Assembly (NCBI GenBank): GCA_021202635.1
Contig: JAJQCQ010000028.1
Location: forward strand, 1 to 64,000
Reading direction: 5' to 3'
DNA from: Lachnospiraceae bacterium
GTDB taxonomy: Bacteria > Bacillota > Clostridia > Lachnospirales > Lachnospiraceae
DNA length: 64,000 nt
Shown: positions 33,975 to 42,739 of the stretch, in pieces
Position numbering within the stretch: the stretch's first letter is position 1
Layout: each line of letters begins with the position of its first letter
Notes under the pieces: generated by a model
Seen by the model: the letters and a program-made list of their open reading frames with translations, nothing else
What the model was told of the DNA's origin: nothing
The model's database searches: none
Position numbers and translations under genes: made by a program

Positions 33975-34997
33975 ATGAATACAGCACAATCGCACCGGAT
34001 GAGAATTCCTTTGCGTCTCTTTCTTTTCCTATTTATATTTTCCCTGCACTTTACAGGGCTGTTTGGCGTGTCGGAAAACCGCAGCTCCACCCTGACAGCC
34101 AGCGCTGCTTCTGCAAGTATGCCTGAACTGAATGCCAGAATCACGCAGAATAATATTCTGAAAATTCTAAACGCGTACGATTCCGATGGCGCATATCTTT
34201 TAAGCAACCGCATTGCGGCCGGTGATGACGTCCTGACATGGTTCGCCGGCTGTTCCGACATTCTGAGCGGGATAGATACCGCAATACATGAAGAGACCCA
34301 TCTCTATTCCTACGCGGCAGAAAAAAACGGCAAGGCAGCCTATTTCGTGGGCAATCAGAAGACCATTTATGTTCCATATACAGACGTCTTTCCGTCCGTG
34401 GAAATGGCTTCTTCCATCCCTGCCAGTTTCCGGACCTTCCGCTACAGCGCCTATATTGCAGATGCGGAGGAAGATCTGGCCTCAAATGCAGACGGCATCT
34501 ACGGCCTGCTGAATGAATTTATGGCCTACCGCTCCGGCATGAATACAATTGTTTCTCTCTATGATTATCTGATTGACCAGGATGCCGACTGGGATACCTG
34601 GATGCTCTTTATCAATGAATGTGAAAATGATATGCAGGCTTATGCAGAATTTAAGTATTATATTCTGCATTATCTCTATTACGCGAAGCAGAATGCTCCG
34701 GACGTCTACAAGGCGATCATCCGCAATACGCAGTTCTGCAAAGCTTATAAAAAGCTGGAGAGCAGCTACGCAAAGCTGATCCGCCAGTATCAGAAGGACC
34801 TGACAAAGCTGCAGAAATACTATGCAAAGAAGGGATATACGCTGACGATCAAAAATGGCTCGATTTCCCTGACTACCCCGAAAAAAAAGACCACCACGAT
34901 CTGCCGCTTTTACAACACTTACCTGAAGCTGGAGAAGCAGCTGAGTAAAACCCGCTACACGAATCTGCACAATAAGCTGCTCTCGGGCGTCAGTTAG
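33975..34997 (+). CDS. Secreted protein with HExxH motif, putative zinc metallopeptidase
   Basis: Exported protein of 340 residues of unknown family. A basic then hydrophobic N-terminus (RIPLRLFLFLFIFSLHFTGLF, residues 10-30) is a signal peptide or membrane anchor, followed by an Ala/Ser-rich segment. Residues 105-109 are HEETH, an HExxH zinc signature; 72 residues later LLNEFMAYRSG (Glu181) could supply the third ligand as in gluzincins. The C-terminal third is a lysine- and tyrosine-rich helical region (YAKLIRQYQKDLTKLQKYY) that may form a coiled coil. ATG at 33975 follows AGAGGG by 6 nt. Its stop overlaps the stop of the convergent recU by 8 nt. Peptidase activity is inferred from the motif only; the substrate is unknown. 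Confidence 0.65.
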   Translation: MNTAQSHRMRIPLRLFLFLFIFSLHFTGLFGVSENRSSTLTASAASASMPELNARITQNNILKILNAYDSDGAYLLSNRIAAGDDVLTWFAGCSDILSGIDTAIHEETHLYSYAAEKNGKAAYFVGNQKTIYVPYTDVFPSVEMASSIPASFRTFRYSAYIADAEEDLASNADGIYGLLNEFMAYRSGMNTIVSLYDYLIDQDADWDTWMLFINECENDMQAYAEFKYYILHYLYYAKQNAPDVYKAIIRNTQFCKAYKKLESSYAKLIRQYQKDLTKLQKYYAKKGYTLTIKNGSISLTTPKKKTTTICRFYNTYLKLEKQLSKTRYTNLHNKLLSGVS

Positions 34998-35535
34998 AAG
35001 AGGGTTCTCTCGCATCGAGGTCGCGCTGAAGCGCGTCCAGATACGGCACCAGAAGTCCGCCGCGCGGATGGATGTAATAATCCTGATCCAGCTCCACATA
35101 GCGAAAGCTTTTTCGCCCTCCGTTCTGCGCGCGGTTCCAGAATTTCATCATATCCCGATACGGCAGATAAAACAGTTCGTTTCTCACACTGAAGAACAGA
35201 ATCAGAAAAGAGATTCCGCCCTGCTCCTCAAACCGGGTCATGAACTCCACCTGGTGTGGGTGAATGTTCTGCAGTGCAAAGGTATCCACCGTGCACTCCT
35301 TGGCGTCAAAGCAGACCGGCAGCCCCTGCACTACGCCGATATAATCAACCGTACTCTTCTGCTCAAAATAGGCGAGCGTGATGTGGCGCTCATCCTTATC
35401 GATTTTCAGCGGCGTGATCGGCGTCGGTATCTTCTGAATCAGCGCCAGCTTTTTTTCCAGATAAACTTCATTTGTTCGATTGATCAGCTCCTCAAGGGTT
35501 GAACCTCGCAGGCCGCGTGTGTTCCAGGTCGCCAT
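34990..35535 (-). CDS. recU: Holliday junction resolvase RecU
   Basis: Gram-positive Holliday junction resolvase acting in recombinational repair and chromosome segregation. The 181-residue product shows the family's nuclease core: LEELINRTNEVYLEK, IQKIPTPITPLKI, KSTVDYIGVVQGLPVCFDAKE (the catalytic D...DAKE set) and HPHQVEFMTRFEEQGGISFLI. The start follows AAAGGA by a short spacer. In bacilli recU often pairs with a class A PBP gene; that gene is not adjacent here. It overlaps the convergent secreted-protein gene by 8 nt, so their 3' ends may interfere. Confidence 0.92.
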   Translation of the reverse strand: MATWNTRGLRGSTLEELINRTNEVYLEKKLALIQKIPTPITPLKIDKDERHITLAYFEQKSTVDYIGVVQGLPVCFDAKECTVDTFALQNIHPHQVEFMTRFEEQGGISFLILFFSVRNELFYLPYRDMMKFWNRAQNGGRKSFRYVELDQDYYIHPRGGLLVPYLDALQRDLDAREPSSN

Positions 35536-35563
35536 GCCATTCCTTTCGTATTTGTTGCTATAT

Positions 35564-35584
35564 GGTAACTGTTCCGAACCGTTC
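35564..35584. repeat. Family A intergenic repeat
   Basis: GGTAAC-TGTTC-CGAAC-CGTTC between recU and the pseudouridine synthase gene; shares the GTAAC-NN-TTC-N-GAAC core of the family. Confidence 0.5.
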
Positions 35585-35646
35585 TTCGCACTTGCTGCGC
35601 GATTTTCTCGCGCTTCACCTGGGAGCTTCTTTTGGGCATCCGCAGA

Positions 35647-36714
35647 TTATTTCTTACTTGTCTCGGCGCTTTCTGACTCTGGAGCCGCCGTCAGCGCATC
35701 AAATACTTCCGGCACGGGCACACAGAAGGACTGCCCGGACAGATAGGAAAGCGCACCGTCCACCTGCGGAAATTCCAGCCGATACGCATGCAGAAGCTGA
35801 CTGTGTACCTTATGCGAACGTGCATAGGCTTTGTTTTTCGCAGGATTGCCATATTTCGGGTCGCCGAGAATCGGGTAGCCGGCGCTTGCCAGATGTGCAC
35901 GGATCTGGTGGCTCCGTCCGGTGATCAGATGAACCTCCAGAAGCGACAGACCTTCTGCCACAGCAAGCACGCGATATTCCGTCTCGATCGGTTTCGCATC
36001 CCCGAACGGATGGCTTAACACGGTTACCGTATTCGTCCGCTCATCCTTTTTCAGATACCCGCGCAGATGGCTGTCGGAAGACACCTCGCCGCAGACAATG
36101 CAGCGGTAAAATTTGCGTACGGTGCGTTCCTTCAGAAGCTGATTCATGGTCTGAAGACCTGCAAGGCTCTTTCCGGCCACGACCAGACCGCTCGTATTGC
36201 GGTCAAGCCGGTTGCAGATTGCCGGACGAACGATCCGCATCTGTTCGCGTGTCATGGTGCCGGAAGCCAGCAGGTACTCATTCAGATACTCCACCAGAGA
36301 AACATCCTCTGGCGCCGCCTTCTGGGAAAGCATTCCGGCCGGCTTATTAAACAGGAGGATATGATCGTCCTCATATACGACAGCCGGAAATTTCTTCTCA
36401 CTGCCCTGTCCATCCAAAAGATGCGCGTCTGTGCTTCCCGATAAGCCTGGTTTTTCTGCCTCTGAAACCGGCTCCGGCTCCCGGCGAAGCTTCACACCCC
36501 CAAATTTTTCATAGGTTTCCTCTGAGAGAAACAGCTTCACCCGGTCGTTTGGCTGCAGGATTTCCCTGCCCTCCGCCTTTTTTCCATTCAGGGTGATATT
36601 CTTTTTCCGAAGCATTTTATAGAGAAAGCTTTTCGGTGCCTCACGCATATAGCGCGATAGAAGCTTATCCAGCCGCTGGCCGGACTCTCTCTCTTCTACT
36701 AAAATCTCTATCAT
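35647..36714 (-). CDS. RluA-family pseudouridine synthase
   Basis: Isomerises specific uridines in rRNA or tRNA to pseudouridine. The N-terminal S4 RNA-binding domain (QRLDKLLSRYMREAPKSFLYKML, residues 11-33) is followed after a charged linker by the catalytic domain with VVYEDDHILLFNKPAGML, the active-site motif NRLDRNTSGLVV (catalytic Asp) and HQIRAHLASAGYPILGD. Length is about 355 residues. The start at 36714 (MIEILVEE) is typical; the TTG 11 codons upstream overlaps the previous gene's stop. A 45-residue acidic insertion lies between the S4 and catalytic domains (about residues 75-115). Which uridine is modified (RluC- or RluD-like) is not certain. Confidence 0.92.
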   Translation of the reverse strand: MIEILVEERESGQRLDKLLSRYMREAPKSFLYKMLRKKNITLNGKKAEGREILQPNDRVKLFLSEETYEKFGGVKLRREPEPVSEAEKPGLSGSTDAHLLDGQGSEKKFPAVVYEDDHILLFNKPAGMLSQKAAPEDVSLVEYLNEYLLASGTMTREQMRIVRPAICNRLDRNTSGLVVAGKSLAGLQTMNQLLKERTVRKFYRCIVCGEVSSDSHLRGYLKKDERTNTVTVLSHPFGDAKPIETEYRVLAVAEGLSLLEVHLITGRSHQIRAHLASAGYPILGDPKYGNPAKNKAYARSHKVHSQLLHAYRLEFPQVDGALSYLSGQSFCVPVPEVFDALTAAPESESAETSKK

Positions 36715-36743
36715 CGTTTTACCTGTTCGTAGATAGTCATTCC

Positions 36744-37352
36744 TCAAAGTGAAATCGCAAGCAGGACCTGATAAACCACCTCATCCCGGGACAGTCCCGG
36801 ATAACGCTCGTCCGGGGTATAGGAAAGTCCCTCCCGATATTTTTCCGGATTTTTCGCCAGGACAGATACCCGCTGCAGATAGGGCTTCAGCTCTTTCATC
36901 ACCTTTACCTGCGCTTCTGTAAATCCGTTAGAGGAAAGGATCTGGCGGATGTGCTTTTCCAGGTAAGCCGGGTCTGTCTTTTCATCCGGAGTAAAGCAGA
37001 CCACCTGGTCGCCGCAGACAACAGCCGCCTCTACCAGACTGGTGTGTTCGTAAGCAGTGATGACCAGCTCGTATCCCACCGTCAGATCGCCGGCTGCCTG
37101 TTTTATGGCATCGTAACGATCATCCGGCATCGAATGCTGCATCAGAATCATGATCAGACCAACCATTGACTTGCAGGCAGGCAGACAGCCCAGAATCGCG
37201 ATAACGGTGAATAGATTCAGCCTGGATTTTACCGTCACATACCCGATGATATAGATTCCAATCGGCAGGATAAACATAAGCAGCGTCTGCAAAAACCGCT
37301 TTTTCTTTTCGAAGCTGATGTAACCGCGGGTTCCTTTTTTCACTTTCTTCAT
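36744..37352 (-). CDS. Two-helix membrane protein of unknown function
   Basis: Predicted protein of about 202 residues with a basic N-terminus, two membrane helices (LQTLLMFILPIGIYIIGYV and LFTVIAILGCLPACKSMVGLIMIL) and a cytosolic domain of about 120 residues with a Gly-Tyr-Glu-Leu strand and a repeated-looking KPYLQRVSVLAKNPEKYREGLSY tail. I do not recognise the family. ATG at 37352 lies 12 nt after AGGAG; the ATG four codons upstream abuts the ribosome site. It sits between ygiQ (stop overlap region) and the pseudouridine synthase in a tight leftward operon, so it may be a conserved membrane accessory protein in this family of bacteria. Confidence 0.7.
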   Translation of the reverse strand: MKKVKKGTRGYISFEKKKRFLQTLLMFILPIGIYIIGYVTVKSRLNLFTVIAILGCLPACKSMVGLIMILMQHSMPDDRYDAIKQAAGDLTVGYELVITAYEHTSLVEAAVVCGDQVVCFTPDEKTDPAYLEKHIRQILSSNGFTEAQVKVMKELKPYLQRVSVLAKNPEKYREGLSYTPDERYPGLSRDEVVYQVLLAISL

Positions 37353-37360
37353 GAAAAACG

Positions 37361-39241
37361 TCATCTCCTTTTGTCTCTTCTCTTATCCCTACGCGGGCGG
37401 ATCAGGCAATCCGGTCCGTAACCGATCAGATCGGTTCTGCCGGCAAGCTTCAGCGCTTCCACAACCAGCTCATAATTTTCCGGATTGCGGTACTGAATCA
37501 ACGCACGCTGAAGCCGCTTGCGGTGCGGATTTTTTTCCACATAGACATGCTTCATGGTACGCGGATCGAGCCCCGTGTAGTACATGCAGGTCGATATCGT
37601 GGACGGCGTCGGATAGAAATCCTGCACCTGCTCCGGCATATAGTTCAGGCCGCGCAGATACAAAGCCAGCTCCACCGCCTCTTTCATCGAACAGCCCGGA
37701 TGGGAGGACATCAGGTACGGCACCAGATACTGATCCATGCCGCAGGCCCGGTTCATCTTCTGATAAGCCTCTGTAAACCGCAGATAAACACTGTGCTTTG
37801 GTTTTCCCATCATTTCCAGTACACGGTCTGAAACGTGTTCCGGCGCCACCTTCAGCTGCCCGCTGATGTGGTACTTTACCAGGTCGCGGAAAAATGCCTG
37901 TGAAGAATCTGCCAGCAGATAATCAAAACGGATACCGGAGCGGATAAAGACCTTTTTCACCTTCGGAATCTCCCGCAGACGCCGCAGTAGCTTCACATAA
38001 TCGCTGTGATCGGCATCCAGGTTTTTGCACGGCTCCGGAAACAGGCACTGCTTATTCTTGCAGACGCCCTTTTCCATCTGTTTTTTACAGGCCGGATGGC
38101 GGAAATTCGCAGTTGGCCCTCCGACGTCGTGGATATATCCCTTAAAGTCCGGCTCCTCCGTCATCTGCTCCGCTTCCCGGACAATGGAATCATGGCTTCG
38201 CACCTGCACAATCCGTCCCTGATGGAAGGTCAGCGCGCAGAAGCTGCAGCCGCCAAAGCAGCCGCGGTTGCTGACCAGACTAAACTTCACCTCAGCAAAT
38301 GCCGGAACCCCGCCCTGCGCATCGTAAGAAGGGTGCCAGGCGCGGCAGTAAGGCAGGTCATAGACATCGTCCATCTCCAAGGTGGTAAGCGGCTTTGCGG
38401 GAGGATTCTGCACGACATAGACCGTCTCAGATGCCTGCCCTGCAGTGCCGGCGGCATCGTTGTTCCCATTCGTCAGGGAGCTCGTCCCGGTATGGTAGGG
38501 CTCCACCAGCCGCTTCGCGGTGAATGGATCGGTGTTGCAATATTGTGTATAGAAGCTCTCCGCATATCTGCGTTTCTCCTTCCGCAGCTCCTCATAGGAA
38601 GGCAAAAGCTCATAATCGTAGACATCCTCCAGATGTCTGGTCTGATAGCAGGTTCCTTCAATAAAAGTGATATCCCGGACAGACAATCCGGAATCCAGTG
38701 CTTCCGCGATCGCCACGATCGAGCGTTCGCCCATCCCGTAGGAAATCAGATCTGCTCCGGAATCCATCAGCACGGAGGGCTTCAGGGAATCTGACCAATA
38801 ATCATAATGTGCCAGACGGCGCAGACTTGCCTCAATTCCGCCCGCGATGATCGGCACATCCCCAAAGGCCTGCCGGATCAGCCGACAGTAAACAGTTACT
38901 GCATAGTCCGGCCGCTTCCCCATCACACCGCCCGGCGTATAGGCATCCGTCTGGCGCCGCCGTTTCGATACCGTATAGTGATTTACCATAGAATCCATAT
39001 TCCCGGCAGACACCAGAAAGCCAAGCCGCGGTCGTCCCAGCGCCATTACGCTCTCCTTTTTTCGCCAGTCCGGCTGAGCAAGAATCCCCACGGTAAACCC
39101 GTGCGCCTGTAACAGGCGGCTGATGATAGCATGTCCAAACGATGGATGGTCCACGTATGCGTCACCGCACACGTAAACAAAATCCAGCTGACGGGTTCCC
39201 TGCTTTTTCATTTCCTCCGGCGTAGTCGGCAGAAAGTCCAT
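37361..39241 (-). CDS. YgiQ-family radical SAM protein
   Basis: Radical SAM protein of about 626 residues with unknown substrate. An N-terminal cobalamin-like region begins DFLPTTPEEMKKQG and VYVCGDAYVDHPSFGHAII. The cluster motif is C-FGG-C-SF-C in VSNRGCFGGCSFCALTFHQG. Other family signatures are GIEASLRRLAHYDYW, KVAPEHVSDRVLEMMGKP and VQDFYPTPSTISTCMYYTG. ATG at 39241 lies 6 nt after GGAG; the longer reading starts at 39283. The upstream 60 nt carries the ACAGGTCACACC inverted repeat. Distribution of the family is wide among anaerobes. Confidence 0.93.
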   Translation of the reverse strand: MDFLPTTPEEMKKQGTRQLDFVYVCGDAYVDHPSFGHAIISRLLQAHGFTVGILAQPDWRKKESVMALGRPRLGFLVSAGNMDSMVNHYTVSKRRRQTDAYTPGGVMGKRPDYAVTVYCRLIRQAFGDVPIIAGGIEASLRRLAHYDYWSDSLKPSVLMDSGADLISYGMGERSIVAIAEALDSGLSVRDITFIEGTCYQTRHLEDVYDYELLPSYEELRKEKRRYAESFYTQYCNTDPFTAKRLVEPYHTGTSSLTNGNNDAAGTAGQASETVYVVQNPPAKPLTTLEMDDVYDLPYCRAWHPSYDAQGGVPAFAEVKFSLVSNRGCFGGCSFCALTFHQGRIVQVRSHDSIVREAEQMTEEPDFKGYIHDVGGPTANFRHPACKKQMEKGVCKNKQCLFPEPCKNLDADHSDYVKLLRRLREIPKVKKVFIRSGIRFDYLLADSSQAFFRDLVKYHISGQLKVAPEHVSDRVLEMMGKPKHSVYLRFTEAYQKMNRACGMDQYLVPYLMSSHPGCSMKEAVELALYLRGLNYMPEQVQDFYPTPSTISTCMYYTGLDPRTMKHVYVEKNPHRKRLQRALIQYRNPENYELVVEALKLAGRTDLIGYGPDCLIRPRRDKRRDKRR

Positions 39242-39300
39242 TGTTAGCTCCATTCCGCCGCTTCCAGGCCAGCGGCAGGCCATATAAACAAATGCATAGT

Positions 39301-39356
39301 ACAGGTCACACCCTGACCAAATTTACCTTATTTATACCTCTTTCGGTGTGACCTGT
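39301..39356. repeat. Family C inverted repeat upstream of ygiQ
   Basis: ACAGGTCACACC and GGTGTGACCTGT are perfect 12-bp arms separated by 32 nt. The left arm continues CTGACCAAATTTAC, closely matched at 55195. It may form a large hairpin in the ygiQ leader, or be a mobile repeat. Confidence 0.6.
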
Positions 39357-39437
39357 AACAGCATCCAGCCAATTGAAATCGCTGTGCGATGGCTTATCCT
39401 GCCCGATTTTGGGGCAGGATGCCACCCGGCGAGGGAG

Positions 39438-39463
39438 CCGGATGCCTGCTGCCACTACGTTTT
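39438..39463. repeat. Family B partial repeat at the HAD gene 3' end
   Basis: Begins CCGGATGCCTGCTGCC and ends at the HAD stop codon. It is the inverse of 40250-40275, with 25 of 26 positions matching. Confidence 0.7.
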
Positions 39464-40131
39464 TATCGCAGCACCTCGTAGCTTCCGTCCAATACCTCAT
39501 CGTAGCTGCGTATATAATAATCTGCGAGTCGCCGCACTTCTTCCTTCCGTGCGGAGGAAAAATCATCCTCCATTGCGCAGACGCGCATTCCTGCATTTTT
39601 CCCGGCGAGCACCCCCATCGGCACATCTTCAAACACCAGGCAGGATTCTGCAGGAACGCCGAGCTTTGCGGCCGCGGCGAGGTAAACATCCGGCGATGGT
39701 TTCCCCTTCGCGACCTCGCAGGAGGTCACAATCGCGTCAAAGCAATCTTCTAACTGATGATTTGCCAGCACGGCACGGATCAGCTCCTGGCTGTTGCTGC
39801 TTGCAATCGCAGTCGGATAAGCATTGTCCTTAAGATAACGCAAAAAAGCGGCCGCACCGGGCTTTAACGGCACCTTCGTGCCATAAATCCCCAGTGCCAT
39901 CCGGTTCCACTCTTCTTTGATTTCTTCGATCGTCTGCGGAAGGGAAAACTGTTCTTTAAAATAAACCGCGGTTTCGGTGAATCCCATCCCTTCGATCGCA
40001 ACCGTCAGCTCCGGCGTAGGCGCATATCCATACCGCCCCAGAAATGCAAGATCAATATCCGTCCATACCCACATGGAATCGACGAGTGTTCCATCCAGAT
40101 CAAAAATCACGGCTTCCGCCTGTTTTAACAT
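39463..40131 (-). CDS. HAD-superfamily phosphatase (beta-phosphoglucomutase-like)
   Basis: Haloacid-dehalogenase-type hydrolase of about 222 residues acting on a small phosphorylated metabolite. Motif I is VIFDLDGTLVDS (nucleophile Asp in DLDGT) at residues 9-20, followed by a four-helix cap. Motif II is AIASSNSQELI, the motif III Lys is in VAKGKPSPDVYL, and motif IV is LVFEDVPMGVLAGKNAGM. This subgroup I pattern with GKPxPDxYL is close to beta-phosphoglucomutase and phosphoglycolate phosphatase. ATG at 40131 follows AGG by 9 nt. It is bracketed by inverted family B repeats at 39438 and 40250. The substrate is not determined. Confidence 0.9.
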   Translation of the reverse strand: MLKQAEAVIFDLDGTLVDSMWVWTDIDLAFLGRYGYAPTPELTVAIEGMGFTETAVYFKEQFSLPQTIEEIKEEWNRMALGIYGTKVPLKPGAAAFLRYLKDNAYPTAIASSNSQELIRAVLANHQLEDCFDAIVTSCEVAKGKPSPDVYLAAAAKLGVPAESCLVFEDVPMGVLAGKNAGMRVCAMEDDFSSARKEEVRRLADYYIRSYDEVLDGSYEVLR

Positions 40132-40203
40132 ATGTATCATCCTCTGTTGTATTTTCGTATGTCTATTCCCGCTGGCTGTATCTGGCTGAAATGTGGTTGT
40201 CCA

Positions 40204-40275
40204 TTACTGTTCACAACCCGACCACACACCTGCTGCGTAGTCAAGGTTGAAAACGTAGTGGCAGCAAGCATCCGG
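40204..40275. repeat. Family B intergenic repeat
   Basis: Starts TTACTGTTCACAACCCGACC and contains GAAAACGTAGTGGCAGCAAG. A similar element is inverted at 52064-52130, and its last 26 nt are inverted at 39438-39463. The translated spurious frame RPHTCCVVKVENV recurs in both full copies. Confidence 0.7.
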
Positions 40276-40285
40276 CCACATTCTG

Positions 40286-41770
40286 TCACTGCAATCTCCA
40301 GCCAGGATAATATTTGTTTTTCAGGCTCCCGTTCCCGTATTTTCCCCAGCCGAGGCCATGACCGTCCACACAGACCAGAACCCAGTCTCCTCTCTGTCTG
40401 TCCGCCTCCTCCAGCGCCAGCGTCTCTCCCTTCAGATAACGCAGCACCCGCTCGTCATCCACTCTCAGATCCAGAACGGTGTCAAAACAGGAAGCATCCA
40501 ATCGCATCGCCAGCTCCTGTGAAGGTGCAAAGCGGCCGTGTTCCAGGCTGCCGATCCGCAGACCTGTGCGCAGATAGCGGATCCCCGCCGGAAGATCGAT
40601 AGGCGGCACCAGCAGACACTGTTCCCCAATCTGCACATAACGAAAGGTCTCCAGGATCGTCCTTACAGCGGAAGCGCATTCCACAGAAAAGCCGTCCCGA
40701 CCGGAATGCGCTCGGACGGAACGGGAAATCCGTGCCAGAAACGCGCCGACCGGTTCGGGCATCCGTTCCGCCCGTCCGGCCTTCCCATCTGCACTCCCGG
40801 CAGCAGGTGCTCTGCCTTTTTCTCTTCGGCTGCTGCGTCTGGAATCCTCATTTTCACTCCACTCATCCGCGCAGCCCGCTATCCGTTTCTGAAGCAGCGC
40901 CGCAAAATGTCCTTCCCCCTCCACCCGGTGTGGGTAAAGACGGACACAATCTTCCAGCCCTATACCAGGCGCAAAACCGGCCTTTTTCTCCGGCGCCGCC
41001 AGAGACAGCTCCGGAAAGTGCTCCAGCACATCCGCGACGACGGCCTCATCCTCTTCTTCTGAAAAGGTGCAGGTGGAATACAAAAGCATCCCGCCAGGTT
41101 TTAGCATCCGCACCGCACAGGTAAGGATCTCCTTTTGGAGCGGTGCGTACAGCTCCGGCCCCCGTTCCGTCCAGGAGGCAATCAGCGAACTGTCCCTGCG
41201 AAACATCCCTTCCCCGGAGCAGGGCGCATCTACCAGGATTTTATCAAAAAAACAGCCGAATGCCCCATACAGCCGCTCGGGAGTCTCAGCCGTGACACAG
41301 ACATTTGCCGCGCCCCAGACGGCCAGATTTTTGACCAGTGCCTTTGCCCGGCTCGCGCTCACATCATTCGCGATCAGGAGTCCGTTTCCTTTCAGCCGGG
41401 AAGAAAGCTCTGTCGCCTTGCCGCCCGGAGCCGCGCACAAATCAAGCACCCGCTCTCCCGGCGCAATCGGAAGAAGGCTCGCCGGCAGCATCGCGCTTGG
41501 CTCCTGAATATAATACAGCCCTGCATAATACCAGGGATGACGGGATAGTGATGAAGCATGCGCATAAAAGCCATTGTCCGTCCATGGAACCGGGCAAAGG
41601 TCAAAGGGTAAGCGCTCTGCAGCTTCCTCCACCGTCACTTTTCCGGTATTGATGCGAATGCCGGAGGTCGCCTCCCGCTCATAGGAAGATAAAAACTCCT
41701 CCGTCTCTTCTCCAAGCTGTCCGCGCATGCGCGTTATGAACGTTTCCGGAAGACGTTCTCTCACCGACAT
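40286..41770 (-). CDS. RsmF/NSUN-type rRNA cytosine-C5 methyltransferase
   Basis: SAM-dependent RNA m5C methyltransferase of about 494 residues, acting on 16S rRNA. The catalytic domain contains VLDLCAAPGGKATELSSRL (SAM-binding), DAPCSGEGMFRR (motif IV, catalytic or release Cys) and LLYSTCTFSEEEDEAVV (motif VI, catalytic Cys). A linker rich in Arg/Ser/Gly (about residues 305-350) separates it from a C-terminal RsmF-like PUA/FAU domain (GWGKYGNGSLKNKYYPGWR at the end). ATG at 41770 follows GGAAGGG by 10 nt. Neighbours are leftward but not obviously related. The closest named relatives are Escherichia coli RsmF and Gram-positive YebU-like proteins; target base C1407 is a guess. Confidence 0.9.
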   Translation of the reverse strand: MSVRERLPETFITRMRGQLGEETEEFLSSYEREATSGIRINTGKVTVEEAAERLPFDLCPVPWTDNGFYAHASSLSRHPWYYAGLYYIQEPSAMLPASLLPIAPGERVLDLCAAPGGKATELSSRLKGNGLLIANDVSASRAKALVKNLAVWGAANVCVTAETPERLYGAFGCFFDKILVDAPCSGEGMFRRDSSLIASWTERGPELYAPLQKEILTCAVRMLKPGGMLLYSTCTFSEEEDEAVVADVLEHFPELSLAAPEKKAGFAPGIGLEDCVRLYPHRVEGEGHFAALLQKRIAGCADEWSENEDSRRSSRREKGRAPAAGSADGKAGRAERMPEPVGAFLARISRSVRAHSGRDGFSVECASAVRTILETFRYVQIGEQCLLVPPIDLPAGIRYLRTGLRIGSLEHGRFAPSQELAMRLDASCFDTVLDLRVDDERVLRYLKGETLALEEADRQRGDWVLVCVDGHGLGWGKYGNGSLKNKYYPGWRLQ

Positions 41771-41823
41771 AATGCCATTCCCTTCCTTACCAAAAAGTAT
41801 CATTTCCGCCTGATGTCTGTCTC

Positions 41824-42636
41824 TCAGTCTTCCTCTTCTACAGACTGTACGCGGTATCCCTCAGCAATCAGATCCAGCTCCTTGCCAAAGCGCGCCAGCT
41901 GCTCAATATCGTCCAGCTCATAGATACGGTAGAATTCATCCTGTATCTTCAGAATCTCTCTCTGGTTCGCCACCCGGTAGAGGTTCTGAATATTATTCAG
42001 GATATCCGCCACCAGTCTGGAGTGTATCTGAGACGAATTCTGTGCATCCATGATTTCGCTGCGGACGGAAGACATCTCATTATCCAGAGAAATGATCGCG
42101 TTCGCCGCGTTTGTCAGCTTTTCGCGGATATGGTCCGGTATTTTTTCCCGGTATTTGTACTGAAGAGAATGCTCAATCGTGGACCAGAAATTCATCGCCA
42201 GCGTGCGGATCTGGATCTCTGCGAGAATCTTACGGCTGCCGGAAATGGTCTGCACCTCATAGCGGATAATCATATGGTAGCTGCGGTAACCGCTGTCTTT
42301 CATGTGATTCACGTAATCCCGCTCACTGACCACTTCCATATCTGTCCGCTTTCGGATGATCTCAACCACGGTCTGAATGTCCTCAACGAACTGGCAGATA
42401 ATCCGGATACCCGCGATATCGGAAATCCGATTCTCAAAATCATCAATTTTGATGTTTTTTCTCTGTGCTTTTTCCAGAATACTGGCGACGGTCTTCACAC
42501 GGCCGGTCACTTCCTCGATCGGAGAATAAAGTCCCTGATTCCGGTATTCACTTCTTAAGTGTTCAAATTTTAAAATGAGCTCTTTCACCGCCAGATCATA
42601 AGGATTTAAGATCTCACGCCACAGTAGTATTTCCAT
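41824..42636 (-). CDS. Small alarmone synthetase, RelA/SpoT domain protein (RelQ/YjbM-like)
   Basis: Makes (p)ppGpp from GTP/GDP and ATP without hydrolase, TGS or ACT domains. The 270-residue product shows RVKTVASILEKAQRK, the synthetase core IRIICQFVEDIQTVVEII, DYVNHMKDSGYRSYHMII (G-loop; Tyr stacks on GDP) and AEIQIRTLAMNFWSTIEHSLQYKY (EIQIRT signature with catalytic Glu). The C-terminal 70 residues form a helical tail that in RelQ mediates tetramer formation. GGGAG precedes the ATG by 7 nt, and a TTGCAT-17-TATGAT promoter lies at 42699. It would raise basal ppGpp under envelope or other stress. Confidence 0.92.
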   Translation of the reverse strand: MEILLWREILNPYDLAVKELILKFEHLRSEYRNQGLYSPIEEVTGRVKTVASILEKAQRKNIKIDDFENRISDIAGIRIICQFVEDIQTVVEIIRKRTDMEVVSERDYVNHMKDSGYRSYHMIIRYEVQTISGSRKILAEIQIRTLAMNFWSTIEHSLQYKYREKIPDHIREKLTNAANAIISLDNEMSSVRSEIMDAQNSSQIHSRLVADILNNIQNLYRVANQREILKIQDEFYRIYELDDIEQLARFGKELDLIAEGYRVQSVEEED

Positions 42637-42698
42637 TTTTCACTCCCTGACCGGCATATTCTGCGCCGCTGTAACCCTGTGATTCTTTGCTGTTCGCT

Positions 42699-42727
42699 AT
42701 CATAACATACAAAATCAAAAGATGCAA
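42699..42727 (-). promoter_or_regulatory. Promoter of the alarmone synthetase gene
   Basis: Leftward TTGCAT, 17-nt spacer, TATGAT; about 62 nt before the start codon. Confidence 0.4.
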
Positions 42728-42739
42728 TGCTTCCGATGA

